The notes beneath the pieces were generated by a model, which worked only from the letters and a program-made list of their open reading frames with translations, did no database searches and had not been told where the DNA came from. Positions 1-8,424 of a DNA stretch of 62,378 bases are shown here, one piece after another; position 1 is the first letter of the stretch, and each line of letters starts with the position of its first letter. Source of the stretch: an uncultured Planctomycetota bacterium (lineage in GTDB: Bacteria; Planctomycetota; UBA1135; GCA-002686595); NCBI GenBank assembly GCA_903928115.1, contig CAIYPP010000135.1, positions 1 to 62,378 on the forward strand, in the 5' to 3' direction. The position numbers and the translations under genes are program-made.

Positions 1-1
1 C

Positions 2-28
2 GGCCTGCAGTTCCGCACCTGCCCGTGA
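2..28 (+). CDS. possible 3' end of an upstream gene (8 codons)
   Basis: One frame reads GLQFRTCP and then TGA at 26-28, immediately before a strong hairpin at 63-107. This is consistent with the tail of a gene that starts outside the window. Eight codons are too few to identify a product, and the reading is supported only by the hairpin behind it. Confidence 0.25.
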   Translation, partial: GLQFRTCP

Positions 29-62
29 GAGCGACGGCCGGGACACCGGCCGAGAAACCCGA

Positions 63-107
63 GCGCGCCCCGCGCGATGGCCCGAGCGGCTGTCGCGCGG
101 GGCGCGC
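63..107. terminator. strong GC-rich stem-loop, probable terminator
   Basis: Bases 63-77 and 93-107 are perfect reverse complements (15 bp stem, 15-base loop). There is no following T-run, so a classical intrinsic terminator is not fully met, but the stem is unusually stable. It lies between the probable end of an upstream gene and the OPT transporter gene, so it probably ends the upstream transcript. Confidence 0.55.
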
Positions 108-230
108 GGCTCTTCCGTCGGGACAACGCAGCCTGTGGTAGCCCTGCGCCGACCATCGTAGGCTCCATCTCACCCCTACCCCGTGGCGACGCACGGCCGT
201 GCGCGCGCCTCCAAAGCGAGAGCCCCCGCG

Positions 231-1904
231 ATGACTGAACCGAACCTCGGCACTCCTCCGATCACACTGCGCTCGATCGTGATGGGTCTCCTTTTTTCGG
301 TGGCCCTGTGCGCGATGAACTCGTACCTGACGCTCTCGTTCGGCGTCATCGAAGAGGGGCCGACGATCGCAGCGCTGTTCTTCTTCGCGCTCATGCTGCC
401 CTTCGGCGCCAAGCGCATCACCACGACCGAGATGGTCATCGTGGCGACGATGGGCTCGGCGGGTGGCAGCCTCGGGTTCATCTCGAACTTCTACGCAGCC
501 AAGGCGATGACGGGCGAACCCTACTCGCTGCTCGACATGACGCTGTTCGGGATCGTGTCGAGCTTGGTCGGCCTCGCGATGGCGATCCCGCTGCGGCAGC
601 TCTTGATCCTGAAGGAAGACCTGCCTTGGCCGGGCGCGAAGGCCGTCGAGACCGTCGTGCGCACGCTCGTCGACAAGGGTGACCCGCGTCAGGCTGTGAT
701 CCTGCTGGGGTCGTTCGTGGCACTGTGTGCCTACGTGGTGCTGAACGACGAGGACGGCTATGCGCTCGTGCCGTCGGGGCTCGCGCTCGGCGGTCTCGCC
801 GCGTTCGGGGGCGCGATCGCCCTCTCGCCCTTCGCGATCGGAAGTGCCTACCTCATGGGCCTTCGGACCGGAGTCGGCTTTCTCGTCGGCGCTGCGTTCC
901 TGATGTTCGGCGCGCGCTTCCTCGACTTCGCGCCGACCGACGCGCCGCACAAGTTCTACTGGCCGGGCTTGGGCTTCCTCGTCGCGTCCGGGCTCACGTC
1001 GCTGGCGCTCAACTGGAAGACCATCGCAGGCGCGCTGCGCTCGATGATCGCCATCGGCGGCAAGAGCGAGGACCCCGATCCGCCGCTCAGCCCCAAGCTC
1101 CTGCTCGCCTTCGGAACGATCGCTTTCGTGAGTTGCGCGCTGGTGCTCAACCTGCGCTTTGCGCTCAATCTCGTGCTCGTGGTGATGCTCGTGGTGGTCG
1201 CAGGTCTGATTCAGAACATCATCGCGACGCGCGCAGCCGCGCAGACCAACTTCAATCCCGCGCGCGTCATGGGCATCCTGCTGCAGGGCATCACGGCGCT
1301 CTTCGGAGGCAAGTCGGCCGCCGTCAACCTGACGGGCGCGGGCTTCGTGTCAGGCTCCGGCGCGCAGGCGAGCCTGCTCACCGCCGACATGGTGTACGGC
1401 CGCTCGTTCAAGGTTCCGTCGCGATGGCAGTTCTGGACGCAGACCCTGACGGTCGTTCCGTGCGCGATCGCGTCGGCGTGGATGTTCGAGTGGATCCTGT
1501 CGGACAAGGCGCGCTTCGAGAAAATGCCGTCGCCGGTCGCGCGCGTGTGGGCCGAGAGTGCCAACATCTTCGACAAGGGCTTCGAGGCGCTGCCCGCGGG
1601 GGCGACGAGCTGGCTCTTGGGGGGCGCGGTCGTCGGCGTGCTCTACACCCTGCTCGAGCAGGCACCCGGGCTGCGCAAGTGGGCCCCGGAATCGACCGGA
1701 ATCGGGCTCGGACTCGTGCTCTCGCCCGCGCTGAGCCTCGGCTTCTTCGTCGGCAGCTTCCTGATGTGGATCGTGCTCGGGAAGTGGCTGCGCTGGAGCG
1801 ATGCGACGCTGACCACCATCGCAGTGGCATCGATCGTGGCCGAAGGCATCGGCGGCGTGCTCAAGCCGATGCTGCACGCCTTCGGCATGCTTGGCCACGG
1901 CTGA
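231..1904 (+). CDS. OPT family oligopeptide transporter (first copy)
   Basis: A polytopic inner-membrane protein of about 557 residues, hydrophobic along almost its whole length. It has the OPT layout: an N-terminal helix with MNSYLTLSFG, an EEGPTIAALFF loop and a long C-terminal helical region ending GGVLKPMLHAFG. OPT proteins import short peptides or metal chelates by proton symport; the substrate here cannot be read. I chose ATG 231 because the family normally begins a few residues before the first helix; an in-frame GTG at 183 would add 16 basic residues that look non-coding. It converges on the sigma-54 gene with only 10 bases between stops. A second family member lies at 59319-61151. 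Confidence 0.85.
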   Translation: MTEPNLGTPPITLRSIVMGLLFSVALCAMNSYLTLSFGVIEEGPTIAALFFFALMLPFGAKRITTTEMVIVATMGSAGGSLGFISNFYAAKAMTGEPYSLLDMTLFGIVSSLVGLAMAIPLRQLLILKEDLPWPGAKAVETVVRTLVDKGDPRQAVILLGSFVALCAYVVLNDEDGYALVPSGLALGGLAAFGGAIALSPFAIGSAYLMGLRTGVGFLVGAAFLMFGARFLDFAPTDAPHKFYWPGLGFLVASGLTSLALNWKTIAGALRSMIAIGGKSEDPDPPLSPKLLLAFGTIAFVSCALVLNLRFALNLVLVVMLVVVAGLIQNIIATRAAAQTNFNPARVMGILLQGITALFGGKSAAVNLTGAGFVSGSGAQASLLTADMVYGRSFKVPSRWQFWTQTLTVVPCAIASAWMFEWILSDKARFEKMPSPVARVWAESANIFDKGFEALPAGATSWLLGGAVVGVLYTLLEQAPGLRKWAPESTGIGLGLVLSPALSLGFFVGSFLMWIVLGKWLRWSDATLTTIAVASIVAEGIGGVLKPMLHAFGMLGHG

Positions 1905-1914
1905 GGCGCGGGCC

Positions 1915-2819
1915 TCAGGCCTGCGCGCGAATCTGCGGCGAGAGGTCCGATGGCTGGATCGTTCCGTCGGAGAGCGCGACGGTCCGCCGGATCTCGTTCT
2001 CGAGCTCGCGCACATTGCCGGGCCAGCGCCACCGATCGAGCAGCTCGAGCGCCGCGGGCGTCATCGAGCAGCGGCGCCCCATCTCCTTCTCCATCATGTC
2101 GAGGAAGAAGCGCACGAGGTGGGGCACGTCGCCCCTGCGCTCGCGCAGCGGCGGCAGCTGCACGGTGAGGACCGCGAGGCGAAAGTAGAGGTCCTCGCGG
2201 AACGTGCCGCCTTGCACATGGCACGCAGATCCTTGTTGGTCGCCGCGACGATGCGCACGTCGACCTTGACGACCTTGTTCGCACCGACGGGCCGCACCTC
2301 GCCCTCTTGGAGCACGCGCAGGAGCTTGGGCTGCATCGCGAGCGGCATGTCGCCGATCTCGTCGAGGAAGACCGTGCCCTTGTCCGCCGCCACGAAGTGG
2401 CCCGGGCGATCGGTGTACGCACCGGTGAACGAGCCCTTCTTGTGGCCGAAGAGCTCGCTTTCGAGGAGCTCCGCCGGCACGGCGGCGCAGTTCTCCGCGA
2501 GGAACGGCTTGCCCTTGCGCGCGCCGTACTGGTGCAGCGCGCGGGCGACGAGCTCCTTGCCGGTGCCGGTCTCGCCGAGCACCAGCACCGGGACGTCGCT
2601 CGCGATGACCTTGTCGAGCAACGCGGCAACCTCGCGCATGGGCTTCGAGTCCCCCACCATGCCATAGCGCATCGGGATCGGGGCCTCGTCTCCGACGCTT
2701 GCAGCGATGGGGCTTTCGAGCGCCGCGGCGAGCAGCGGTCGCAGGTCCTCGAACACGCCCGATTCGCGCGCCTCCGCGAGCAGGCGCGCGAGTCGCTCGC
2801 GCAGCTCCGCCGAGCTCAC
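1915..2819 (-). pseudogene. sigma-54 interaction AAA+ activator, frameshifted by one base
   Basis: The frame from GTG 2819 gives a short N-terminal region, Walker A GETGTGKE (about residues 82-89), GSFTGA (129-134, the sigma-54 contact loop) and Walker B TVFLDEI (149-155). It then goes off-frame just after NKDLRAM near 2214-2218. The next frame resumes with [15 protein letters not shown] and runs through the sensor II region WPGNVRELENEIRR to a TGA at 1915-1917. One extra C (plus strand) between 2217 and 2218 restores a continuous protein of about 301 residues. Even repaired, it has no receiver domain and no Fis-type helix-turn-helix. Its GTG start overlaps the pcrA stop (GTGA), so it is translated after pcrA. 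It is either a sequencing error or a very recent mutation, because both halves are perfectly conserved in motif. Confidence 0.85.
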
Positions 2820-5095
2820 CGACGCCCTCCGCCACCGAGCCGCTTCAGCTTTGCGTACGCGAGCATGAGCTGCTTGCGACCGTGGCGGTCGAACCAGATC
2901 GTCGCGCGCGCGTTGGTGCCGGTGCCGGCGAGCTGCTCGACCTTGCCGCGGCCAAAGAAGTCGTGCTCGACCTGATCGCCGACGGCGAGCTCCGGAGCGC
3001 GCGAAACCTCGGGTTCGAACACGTACTCACCGAGCGCGCCCGCGTCGTCGGCCTCGCCCACGACAAGCTGCGTCGGGATTTCGTCGAGGAAGCGCGATGG
3101 ACGGCACCATACTTCCCCGTCGTACTGGCGCCGCGTCGCGGAGTGCGTGAGAACCAAGCGCTCCTGCGCGCGCGTCATGCCGACGTAGAAGAGCCGCCGC
3201 TCCTCTTCGAGGCCGTGCTCGGACTCGGAGACGGCGCGCTTGTGCGGCAGGAGGTCCTCTTCGACGCCGGCGATGAAGACGAACGGGAACTCGAGGCCCT
3301 TCGCGGCGTGGAGCGTCATCAGCGCGACCTTGGGGGCGCGATCGTCGAGGCCGTCGGAATCGCTGACGAGCGCGATGTCCTGCAGGAAGCCGCGCAGGTG
3401 TCCCTCGGGCATCTGCTCGTCGTAGGTCGACGCGTGGCCCATGAGCTCCTGCACGTTGGCCTCGCGGTCGACGTCGTCGCGCTCGGCCGAGCGCGCGAGC
3501 CAGTCGAAGTAGCGCGTCTCCTCGATCACGGCCTCGAGCGCGACAGCTGCGGGGCCGTCGGCGTGCAGGGCGAGTCGGTCGAGCGCGCCGCCGAAGGCCT
3601 CGAGTGCGGCGCGGGCGCGGCCGCGGATCAGCGCACGAGCCTCTTCGCTGCGCACGGCGCGCGAGAGCGGTACGCGGCGATCGAGCGCCCACTCGCGCAG
3701 ATCTTGGATCGACTTGTCGCCGATGCCCCGCGTCGGCACGCCGAGCGCGCGCACGCAGGCCTCGTCATCGGCAGGGTTTACCATGACGCTCAGGTACGCG
3801 ATCAGGTCCTTGATCTCGCGGCGCTGGTAGAACTCCGTACCCGCGACGATCTGGTAGGGAATCGAAGCGAGGCGCAAGGCTCGCTCCAGCGCGCGCTGCA
3901 GGAAGTTGGCGCGATAGAAGATCGCGAACTCGTCGTGGCGTCGGCCTTGGTCGGCGAGCGCACGGATCGACAGCGCGATCTCGCGCGCTTCGTCGTCCTC
4001 GCTCGCGCACTGCAACACGGTGAGCTTCTCGCCGGGCCCCTTGTCGGAGTACAGCGCCTTCTCCTTGCGCTGCGTGTTGTTGCGGATCACCGCCTGCGCG
4101 GCGTCGAGGATGTTCTGCGACGAGCGGTAGTTGCGCTCGAGCTTCACCACGCGCGCGCCGGGAAAGTCGGCCTCGAAGCGCAGAATGTTGCGCACATCCG
4201 CGCCGCGCCAACCGTAGATCGACTGATCGGGATCGCCGCACACGGCGATGTCCTGACGGAAGGTGGTCAAGTGGCGCAGCAGGCGGTACTGCACGCCGTT
4301 CGTGTCTTGATACTCGTCGACGAGCACGTGCCGGAAGCGGTCCGCGTACATGTCGCGTACCCCGGGGTGACGGTCGAAGAGCTCGATCACCTTGCCCAGC
4401 AGGTCGTCGAAGTCGAGGGCGTTGTTGCGCGCGAGCGCCGCCTCGTACTCCTTGTGGACGCGCAGGAAGAGCTCGTCCGAGAAGCTCCCTTCCTCGACCT
4501 CGCCGGCGGGGACGCCGCGATTCTTGCGCTCGCTGATCCACGCTCCGACCTCGGCGGGACGGTAGGCCGTGGTGTCGTAGCCCGAGTTCTTGATCAGGTC
4601 GCGGATGAGCTTCGCGCGGTCGTCCGTGTCGAAGATCGTGAAGTCGCGCGTGTAGTTGCCGAGGTGCTCGATGTCGCGGCGCAGGATCCGCGCGCACGTC
4701 GCGTGGAAGGTGCCGATCCATGCGCCCGGAGGAACACCGAGCGAGGCGCAGCGCTCGCGCATCTCTCCTGCGGCCTTGTTCGTGAACGTGATCGCGAGCA
4801 CGTCGCTGGGGTGGGCGCCGCGCACCGCCATCAGGTAGGCGATGCGGCGCGTGATGACGCGGGTCTTGCCCGAGCCTGCGCCCGCGAGGATCAGCATCGG
4901 GCCGGAGCCGTGCTCGACGGCCTCGCGCTGCTCGGGGTTGAGGCCGTCGAGCAGGTTCGCATGGGGCGCCGCAGAGGGTGGCGCAGAGGACGCCGACGCG
5001 GAAGCCGGGGACGAATCGGCGGGAGCCGGCGCGGGCGTCGGATCGGGGAAGAGGGAGCGCGCGGGGGCTCCGCGAGGGCGCGGCGGCAGAGGCAT
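2816..5095 (-). CDS. pcrA: ATP-dependent DNA helicase PcrA/UvrD (superfamily 1A)
   Basis: A 759-residue 3'-5' helicase for nucleotide excision and mismatch repair and for clearing recombination intermediates. Visible motifs are Walker A AGAGSGKT (residues 71-78), [39 protein letters not shown] and [10 protein letters not shown]. The C-terminal [17 protein letters not shown] segment is the Tudor-like tail typical of PcrA, which contacts RNA polymerase. About 48 residues of Pro/Ala/Ser-rich sequence precede the helicase core. The ATG at 5095 sits 9 bases after a TAGAAT hexamer, supporting this start. Its TGA overlaps the GTG of the downstream sigma-54 gene. Confidence 0.95.
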   Translation of the reverse strand: MPLPPRPRGAPARSLFPDPTPAPAPADSSPASASASSAPPSAAPHANLLDGLNPEQREAVEHGSGPMLILAGAGSGKTRVITRRIAYLMAVRGAHPSDVLAITFTNKAAGEMRERCASLGVPPGAWIGTFHATCARILRRDIEHLGNYTRDFTIFDTDDRAKLIRDLIKNSGYDTTAYRPAEVGAWISERKNRGVPAGEVEEGSFSDELFLRVHKEYEAALARNNALDFDDLLGKVIELFDRHPGVRDMYADRFRHVLVDEYQDTNGVQYRLLRHLTTFRQDIAVCGDPDQSIYGWRGADVRNILRFEADFPGARVVKLERNYRSSQNILDAAQAVIRNNTQRKEKALYSDKGPGEKLTVLQCASEDDEAREIALSIRALADQGRRHDEFAIFYRANFLQRALERALRLASIPYQIVAGTEFYQRREIKDLIAYLSVMVNPADDEACVRALGVPTRGIGDKSIQDLREWALDRRVPLSRAVRSEEARALIRGRARAALEAFGGALDRLALHADGPAAVALEAVIEETRYFDWLARSAERDDVDREANVQELMGHASTYDEQMPEGHLRGFLQDIALVSDSDGLDDRAPKVALMTLHAAKGLEFPFVFIAGVEEDLLPHKRAVSESEHGLEEERRLFYVGMTRAQERLVLTHSATRRQYDGEVWCRPSRFLDEIPTQLVVGEADDAGALGEYVFEPEVSRAPELAVGDQVEHDFFGRGKVEQLAGTGTNARATIWFDRHGRKQLMLAYAKLKRLGGGGRR

Positions 5096-5104
5096 GCGAG
5101 CCCG

Positions 5105-5110
5105 ATTCTA
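5105..5110 (-). promoter_or_regulatory. -10 element of pcrA, predicted leaderless
   Basis: TAGAAT on the minus strand lies 9 bases before the pcrA ATG, placing the transcription start within about 3 bases of the codon. No clear -35 is seen. It is one of about a dozen similar sites in the window. Confidence 0.5.
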
Positions 5111-5161
5111 CTGCGCGGAGGAGGCAGCGCGCGCGTGGATCCGCTGCGTCGGAGGATTAGG

Positions 5162-6610
5162 ATGGCGACGATGCCCCGTCTGGTCCTCTCTGCGCTCGGC
5201 GCGACCGTGCTCGCACTCGCATCCGCATGCGGCGAGCCAGAGCCCGCGCGACCGAACATCGTGCTCGTGTCGATCGACAGCCTGCGGCCGGACCACCTCG
5301 GCTGCTACGGCTACGGTCGCGCGACGAGCCCGCGCATCGACCAGCTCGCCGCGGAGGGCGTACGGTTCGAGAGCGCGTTGAGCACGTCTTCTTGGACGCT
5401 GCCCGCGCACGCTGCGATGTTCACCGGTCTCTACGACTCGACGCACGGTCTGTCCGACAACGGACTGCGGCTCGCGCCCGAGCACCGCACGCTGGCGGAG
5501 GAGCTGAAGTCGCAGGGCTACCACACGGCCGGGTTCTTCGGCGGGCCGTACCTGCACCCGACGTTCGGGCTCGGCGACGGTTTCGACGTGTACCGAAGCT
5601 GCATGACCACCGTCGCGGCGAACCTGAGCGAGGAAGACCTCCGCCGCGAGTCGCGTTCCCCCACCGGACGCTCGCACGACGACATCACAGGGCCGCGAAC
5701 CGCCGAAGAAGTCGCGACGTGGAGCGCGAGCCGTCCCCCGGATCGACCGTACTTCCTGTTCGTGCACCTGTGGGACGTCCACTACGACTTCATTCCGCCC
5801 GCGCCCTACGACCGCATGTTCGACCCCGACTACTCGGGATCGATCGACGGACGCAACTTCATGGGTCGGCCCGAGGTCCACGCGCGCATGGAAAAACGCG
5901 ACCTCGACCACGTGCTCGCGCTCTACGACGGCGAGATCCGCTTCACGGACGACATCCTCGGGCAAATCCTCGACGGGCTGCGCGCGAAGGGCATGCTGGA
6001 CAACACCTTGGTCATCGTGACGGCCGACCACGGAGAGGAGTTCTTCGAGCACGGCTCGAAGGGCCATCAGAAGACGCTGTTCGACGAGGTCGTGAAGGTT
6101 CCGCTCGTGATGCACTGGCCCGGCGTGCTGCCCGCGGGGCGCACCGTGGCGGATCAGGTGCGATTGGTCGACATCTTGCCGAGCGCGCTGGCGGCTTCGG
6201 GTGCGCGCAAGCGGCCGACGACGGCGGGGCGTGACATCCTGCCGCTCGCGCGCGGCGAGACGTTGGCGCCGACGAGCGCGCTGCTCGAGCTGCACGCCGA
6301 CAAGCGCGAGTTTCGTGCGCTGCGCACGCGAGAGCTCAAAGTGATTCGCTACGGTCGTCGGCCCGATGGGCGCGAGCTGCCGAATCAGGCTTATGCACTC
6401 GCGGGAGACCCGCGCGAGCTCACTCCGCTTCAAGAGACATCGACCGAGCGCATCGGCGCGGCCTTCGGACAGCTCGACACGGCGCTCGAATCGGCGCGCG
6501 CGCTCCGCAACTACCTCGGCGCACGGGCGACCTCCGCCGACATCGACCCGGAGCTCGAACGCAAGCTGAGGGAAACGGGCTACCTGATGGACAGCAGCGA
6601 GAAGCGATGA
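5162..6610 (+). CDS. sulfatase-like hydrolase/transferase, predicted lipoprotein
   Basis: A protein of the alkaline-phosphatase/sulfatase superfamily, about 482 residues. A signal peptide ending LALASAC is a lipobox. RPNIVLVSIDSLRPDHLGCYGY supplies the N-terminal metal site and VTADHGEEFFEHGSKGHQ the second. At the position of the formylglycine precursor (C/S-x-P-x-R) the protein has TLPAH inside SSWTLPAHAAMFTG, so the nucleophile would be Thr, as in many phospho-transferring members; true sulfatase activity is therefore doubtful. ATG 5162 follows GGAGG at 5151-5155, but ATG 5171 (giving MPRLVLS) lies 7 bases after TAGGAT (5158-5163) and is the alternative leaderless start. Its TGA overlaps the next ATG (ATGA). 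Confidence 0.85.
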   Translation: MATMPRLVLSALGATVLALASACGEPEPARPNIVLVSIDSLRPDHLGCYGYGRATSPRIDQLAAEGVRFESALSTSSWTLPAHAAMFTGLYDSTHGLSDNGLRLAPEHRTLAEELKSQGYHTAGFFGGPYLHPTFGLGDGFDVYRSCMTTVAANLSEEDLRRESRSPTGRSHDDITGPRTAEEVATWSASRPPDRPYFLFVHLWDVHYDFIPPAPYDRMFDPDYSGSIDGRNFMGRPEVHARMEKRDLDHVLALYDGEIRFTDDILGQILDGLRAKGMLDNTLVIVTADHGEEFFEHGSKGHQKTLFDEVVKVPLVMHWPGVLPAGRTVADQVRLVDILPSALAASGARKRPTTAGRDILPLARGETLAPTSALLELHADKREFRALRTRELKVIRYGRRPDGRELPNQAYALAGDPRELTPLQETSTERIGAAFGQLDTALESARALRNYLGARATSADIDPELERKLRETGYLMDSSEKR

Positions 6611-8424
6611 ACGACTCGCCGCGTTCGATCCACGGTGCGTGGCACGCAGCGGCGATCGCGCTCGCCTTCGCGGCCGCGATGGCGTGGACTTGGGGCACGT
6701 GGCCCGACTCGATCGTAGATTTCGGCCGCGAGCTGTACGTGCCTTGGCGCATGAGCGAAGGCGAAGCGCTCCACCGCGATCTCGCATGGTTCAACGGGCC
6801 ACTCTCGCCCCACTGGAACGCGCGGATCTTCGCCTGGTTCGGCACGGGGGTGTGGACCCTCGTGTGGGTCAACGCCGCGATCTTCGCGGGCTCGCTGGCA
6901 CTGCTGCACTTCGTCCTGCGACGCGCGACGAGCGCGGCCGCCGCCACGTTTGCGTGCCTCATCGTGATCGCGACGTGCGGTTTCGGTCAGCAAGTCGGCA
7001 TCGGGAACTACAACCAGCTCGCGCCCTACTCGCACGAGGCGACGCACGGCCTGTTTCTCGGGCTCGCATCGCTCGCGTTGCTCGTCGCGTGGGGTGGACG
7101 CGGCTCGATCCTCCTCGTCCTCGCGAGCGGCTTCGCCACGGGGCTCGCGTTCCTCACGAAGCCCGAGACCTTCGTCGCGGCCGTCGTCGGGGCGAGCGCG
7201 CTGCTGGCGCTGACGAGCTGGACGGCGCGCTTTCGCGTGCTCCGCGCCTTCGTCGCCTTCGCACTCGGCGGCGTCACGGCCGTCCTGCTCGCGTGGAGCC
7301 TTCAAATCCCGGCGCTCGGCAGCGACCTCGCATGGCGCTCCACGCTCGGCGCTTGGCCGCAGCTCTTCGAGAGCTCGGTGAGTGAGCTGGCGTTCTACCG
7401 CTCCGGCATGGGCGTTGATGCACCGCTCGAAAACCTCGGCCGTTTGGCGCTCTGGGCTGGTGGTGGAGCGACACTCGCAGCGCTCGCGATCGCGTTGGGA
7501 ACATGGATCGCGCGTCGCACGAGTGAGCGCGCAGGCGGCGGCGCTGCGGCATTGTTCGTTGCCCTCGCGCTCGGCGCGGCATGGACGTCCCTTCCATGGA
7601 GTCAGGTCGCACGTCCGTGGCCATTTTTCGCGCTCCTGGCGCTCGTCGCCGCGACGCGCGCGACAGTCCTCCACCGAGGCGTGGCGCGCTGGCCGATCCT
7701 CGCGGGGTTCGCGGCGTTCGGACTCGCGTTCCTCGCGAAGATGGTGCTCAACGCACGTCTCGTGCAGTACGGGTTCACGCTCGCGCTGCCGTCCACCGCG
7801 CTGCTCTGCGCGCTCGCGTGGCACACGCTGCCCCAAAGCCTCGCGTCGAGAGGCGTCCCTGCTGCGGTCGTGCGCGGCACACTCATCGTGCTGCTTTTCT
7901 CCGTCGCAGCATCGAGCGTCGCCGCGACGTGGCGCTACCACTCCCGCAAGGAGGTCGAGCTCGCAAGCGGCATCGACGCGATCCGCGCCGACGTGCGCGG
8001 AGCCGTGCTCAACGCCACGCTGGAATGGCTGGGACGCCAGACGACGCCGAGCGGCGCAGCCCCGACCGTGGTCGCGCTTCCCGAGGGTGTGATGGTCAAC
8101 TACCTCGCGCGGCTTCGAAATCCGACGCCCTACGTCAACTTCATGCCGCCGGAGCTGCTGTTCTACGGCGAGGAGTCGATTCTGCGCGCGTTCGATGCGA
8201 GTCCTCCGGACATCGTGCTGCTCACCCACAAAAACACCTCCGAATACGGGCTGCCGTGGTTCGGTCGTGACTACGGCCAGAACCTGATGCGCTGGGTGAT
8301 GGAGAACTATCGAGCCGTGGCGCTGTTCGGGGATCCGCCGCTCGGGCTCACGCTGCCCGGAGAAGCGCCCCTCCAGCGCGCGCCGGTCTTCGGAATCCGC
8401 GCCTTCGTTCGCAAGAGTCCATGA
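6607..8424 (+). CDS. GT-C type membrane glycosyltransferase (GT39/83-like)
   Basis: A polytopic protein of 605 residues with about ten hydrophobic segments and a short periplasmic C-terminal domain. The first loop after the N-terminal helix (DFGRELYVPWRMSEGEALHRD, followed by WFNGPLSPHWNA) has the acidic-residue layout of polyprenyl-phosphate-sugar-dependent GT-C enzymes of the ArnT/PMT kind. Such enzymes transfer a sugar from a lipid carrier to a periplasmic acceptor. It is coupled by ATGA overlaps both to the sulfatase-like lipoprotein upstream and to the copper ATPase downstream. Donor and acceptor cannot be deduced; identity as GT-C is moderate, membrane protein certain. Confidence 0.65.
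   Translation: MNDSPRSIHGAWHAAAIALAFAAAMAWTWGTWPDSIVDFGRELYVPWRMSEGEALHRDLAWFNGPLSPHWNARIFAWFGTGVWTLVWVNAAIFAGSLALLHFVLRRATSAAAATFACLIVIATCGFGQQVGIGNYNQLAPYSHEATHGLFLGLASLALLVAWGGRGSILLVLASGFATGLAFLTKPETFVAAVVGASALLALTSWTARFRVLRAFVAFALGGVTAVLLAWSLQIPALGSDLAWRSTLGAWPQLFESSVSELAFYRSGMGVDAPLENLGRLALWAGGGATLAALAIALGTWIARRTSERAGGGAAALFVALALGAAWTSLPWSQVARPWPFFALLALVAATRATVLHRGVARWPILAGFAAFGLAFLAKMVLNARLVQYGFTLALPSTALLCALAWHTLPQSLASRGVPAAVVRGTLIVLLFSVAASSVAATWRYHSRKEVELASGIDAIRADVRGAVLNATLEWLGRQTTPSGAAPTVVALPEGVMVNYLARLRNPTPYVNFMPPELLFYGEESILRAFDASPPDIVLLTHKNTSEYGLPWFGRDYGQNLMRWVMENYRAVALFGDPPLGLTLPGEAPLQRAPVFGIRAFVRKSP

Noticed and set aside
2699-5161. A very long plus-strand open frame opposite pcrA that continues into the sulfatase gene
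   Set aside because: It is antisense to a helicase with all motifs intact, is Arg/Glu/Ala-rich and has no domain; only the part from 5162 is the real sulfatase-like gene.
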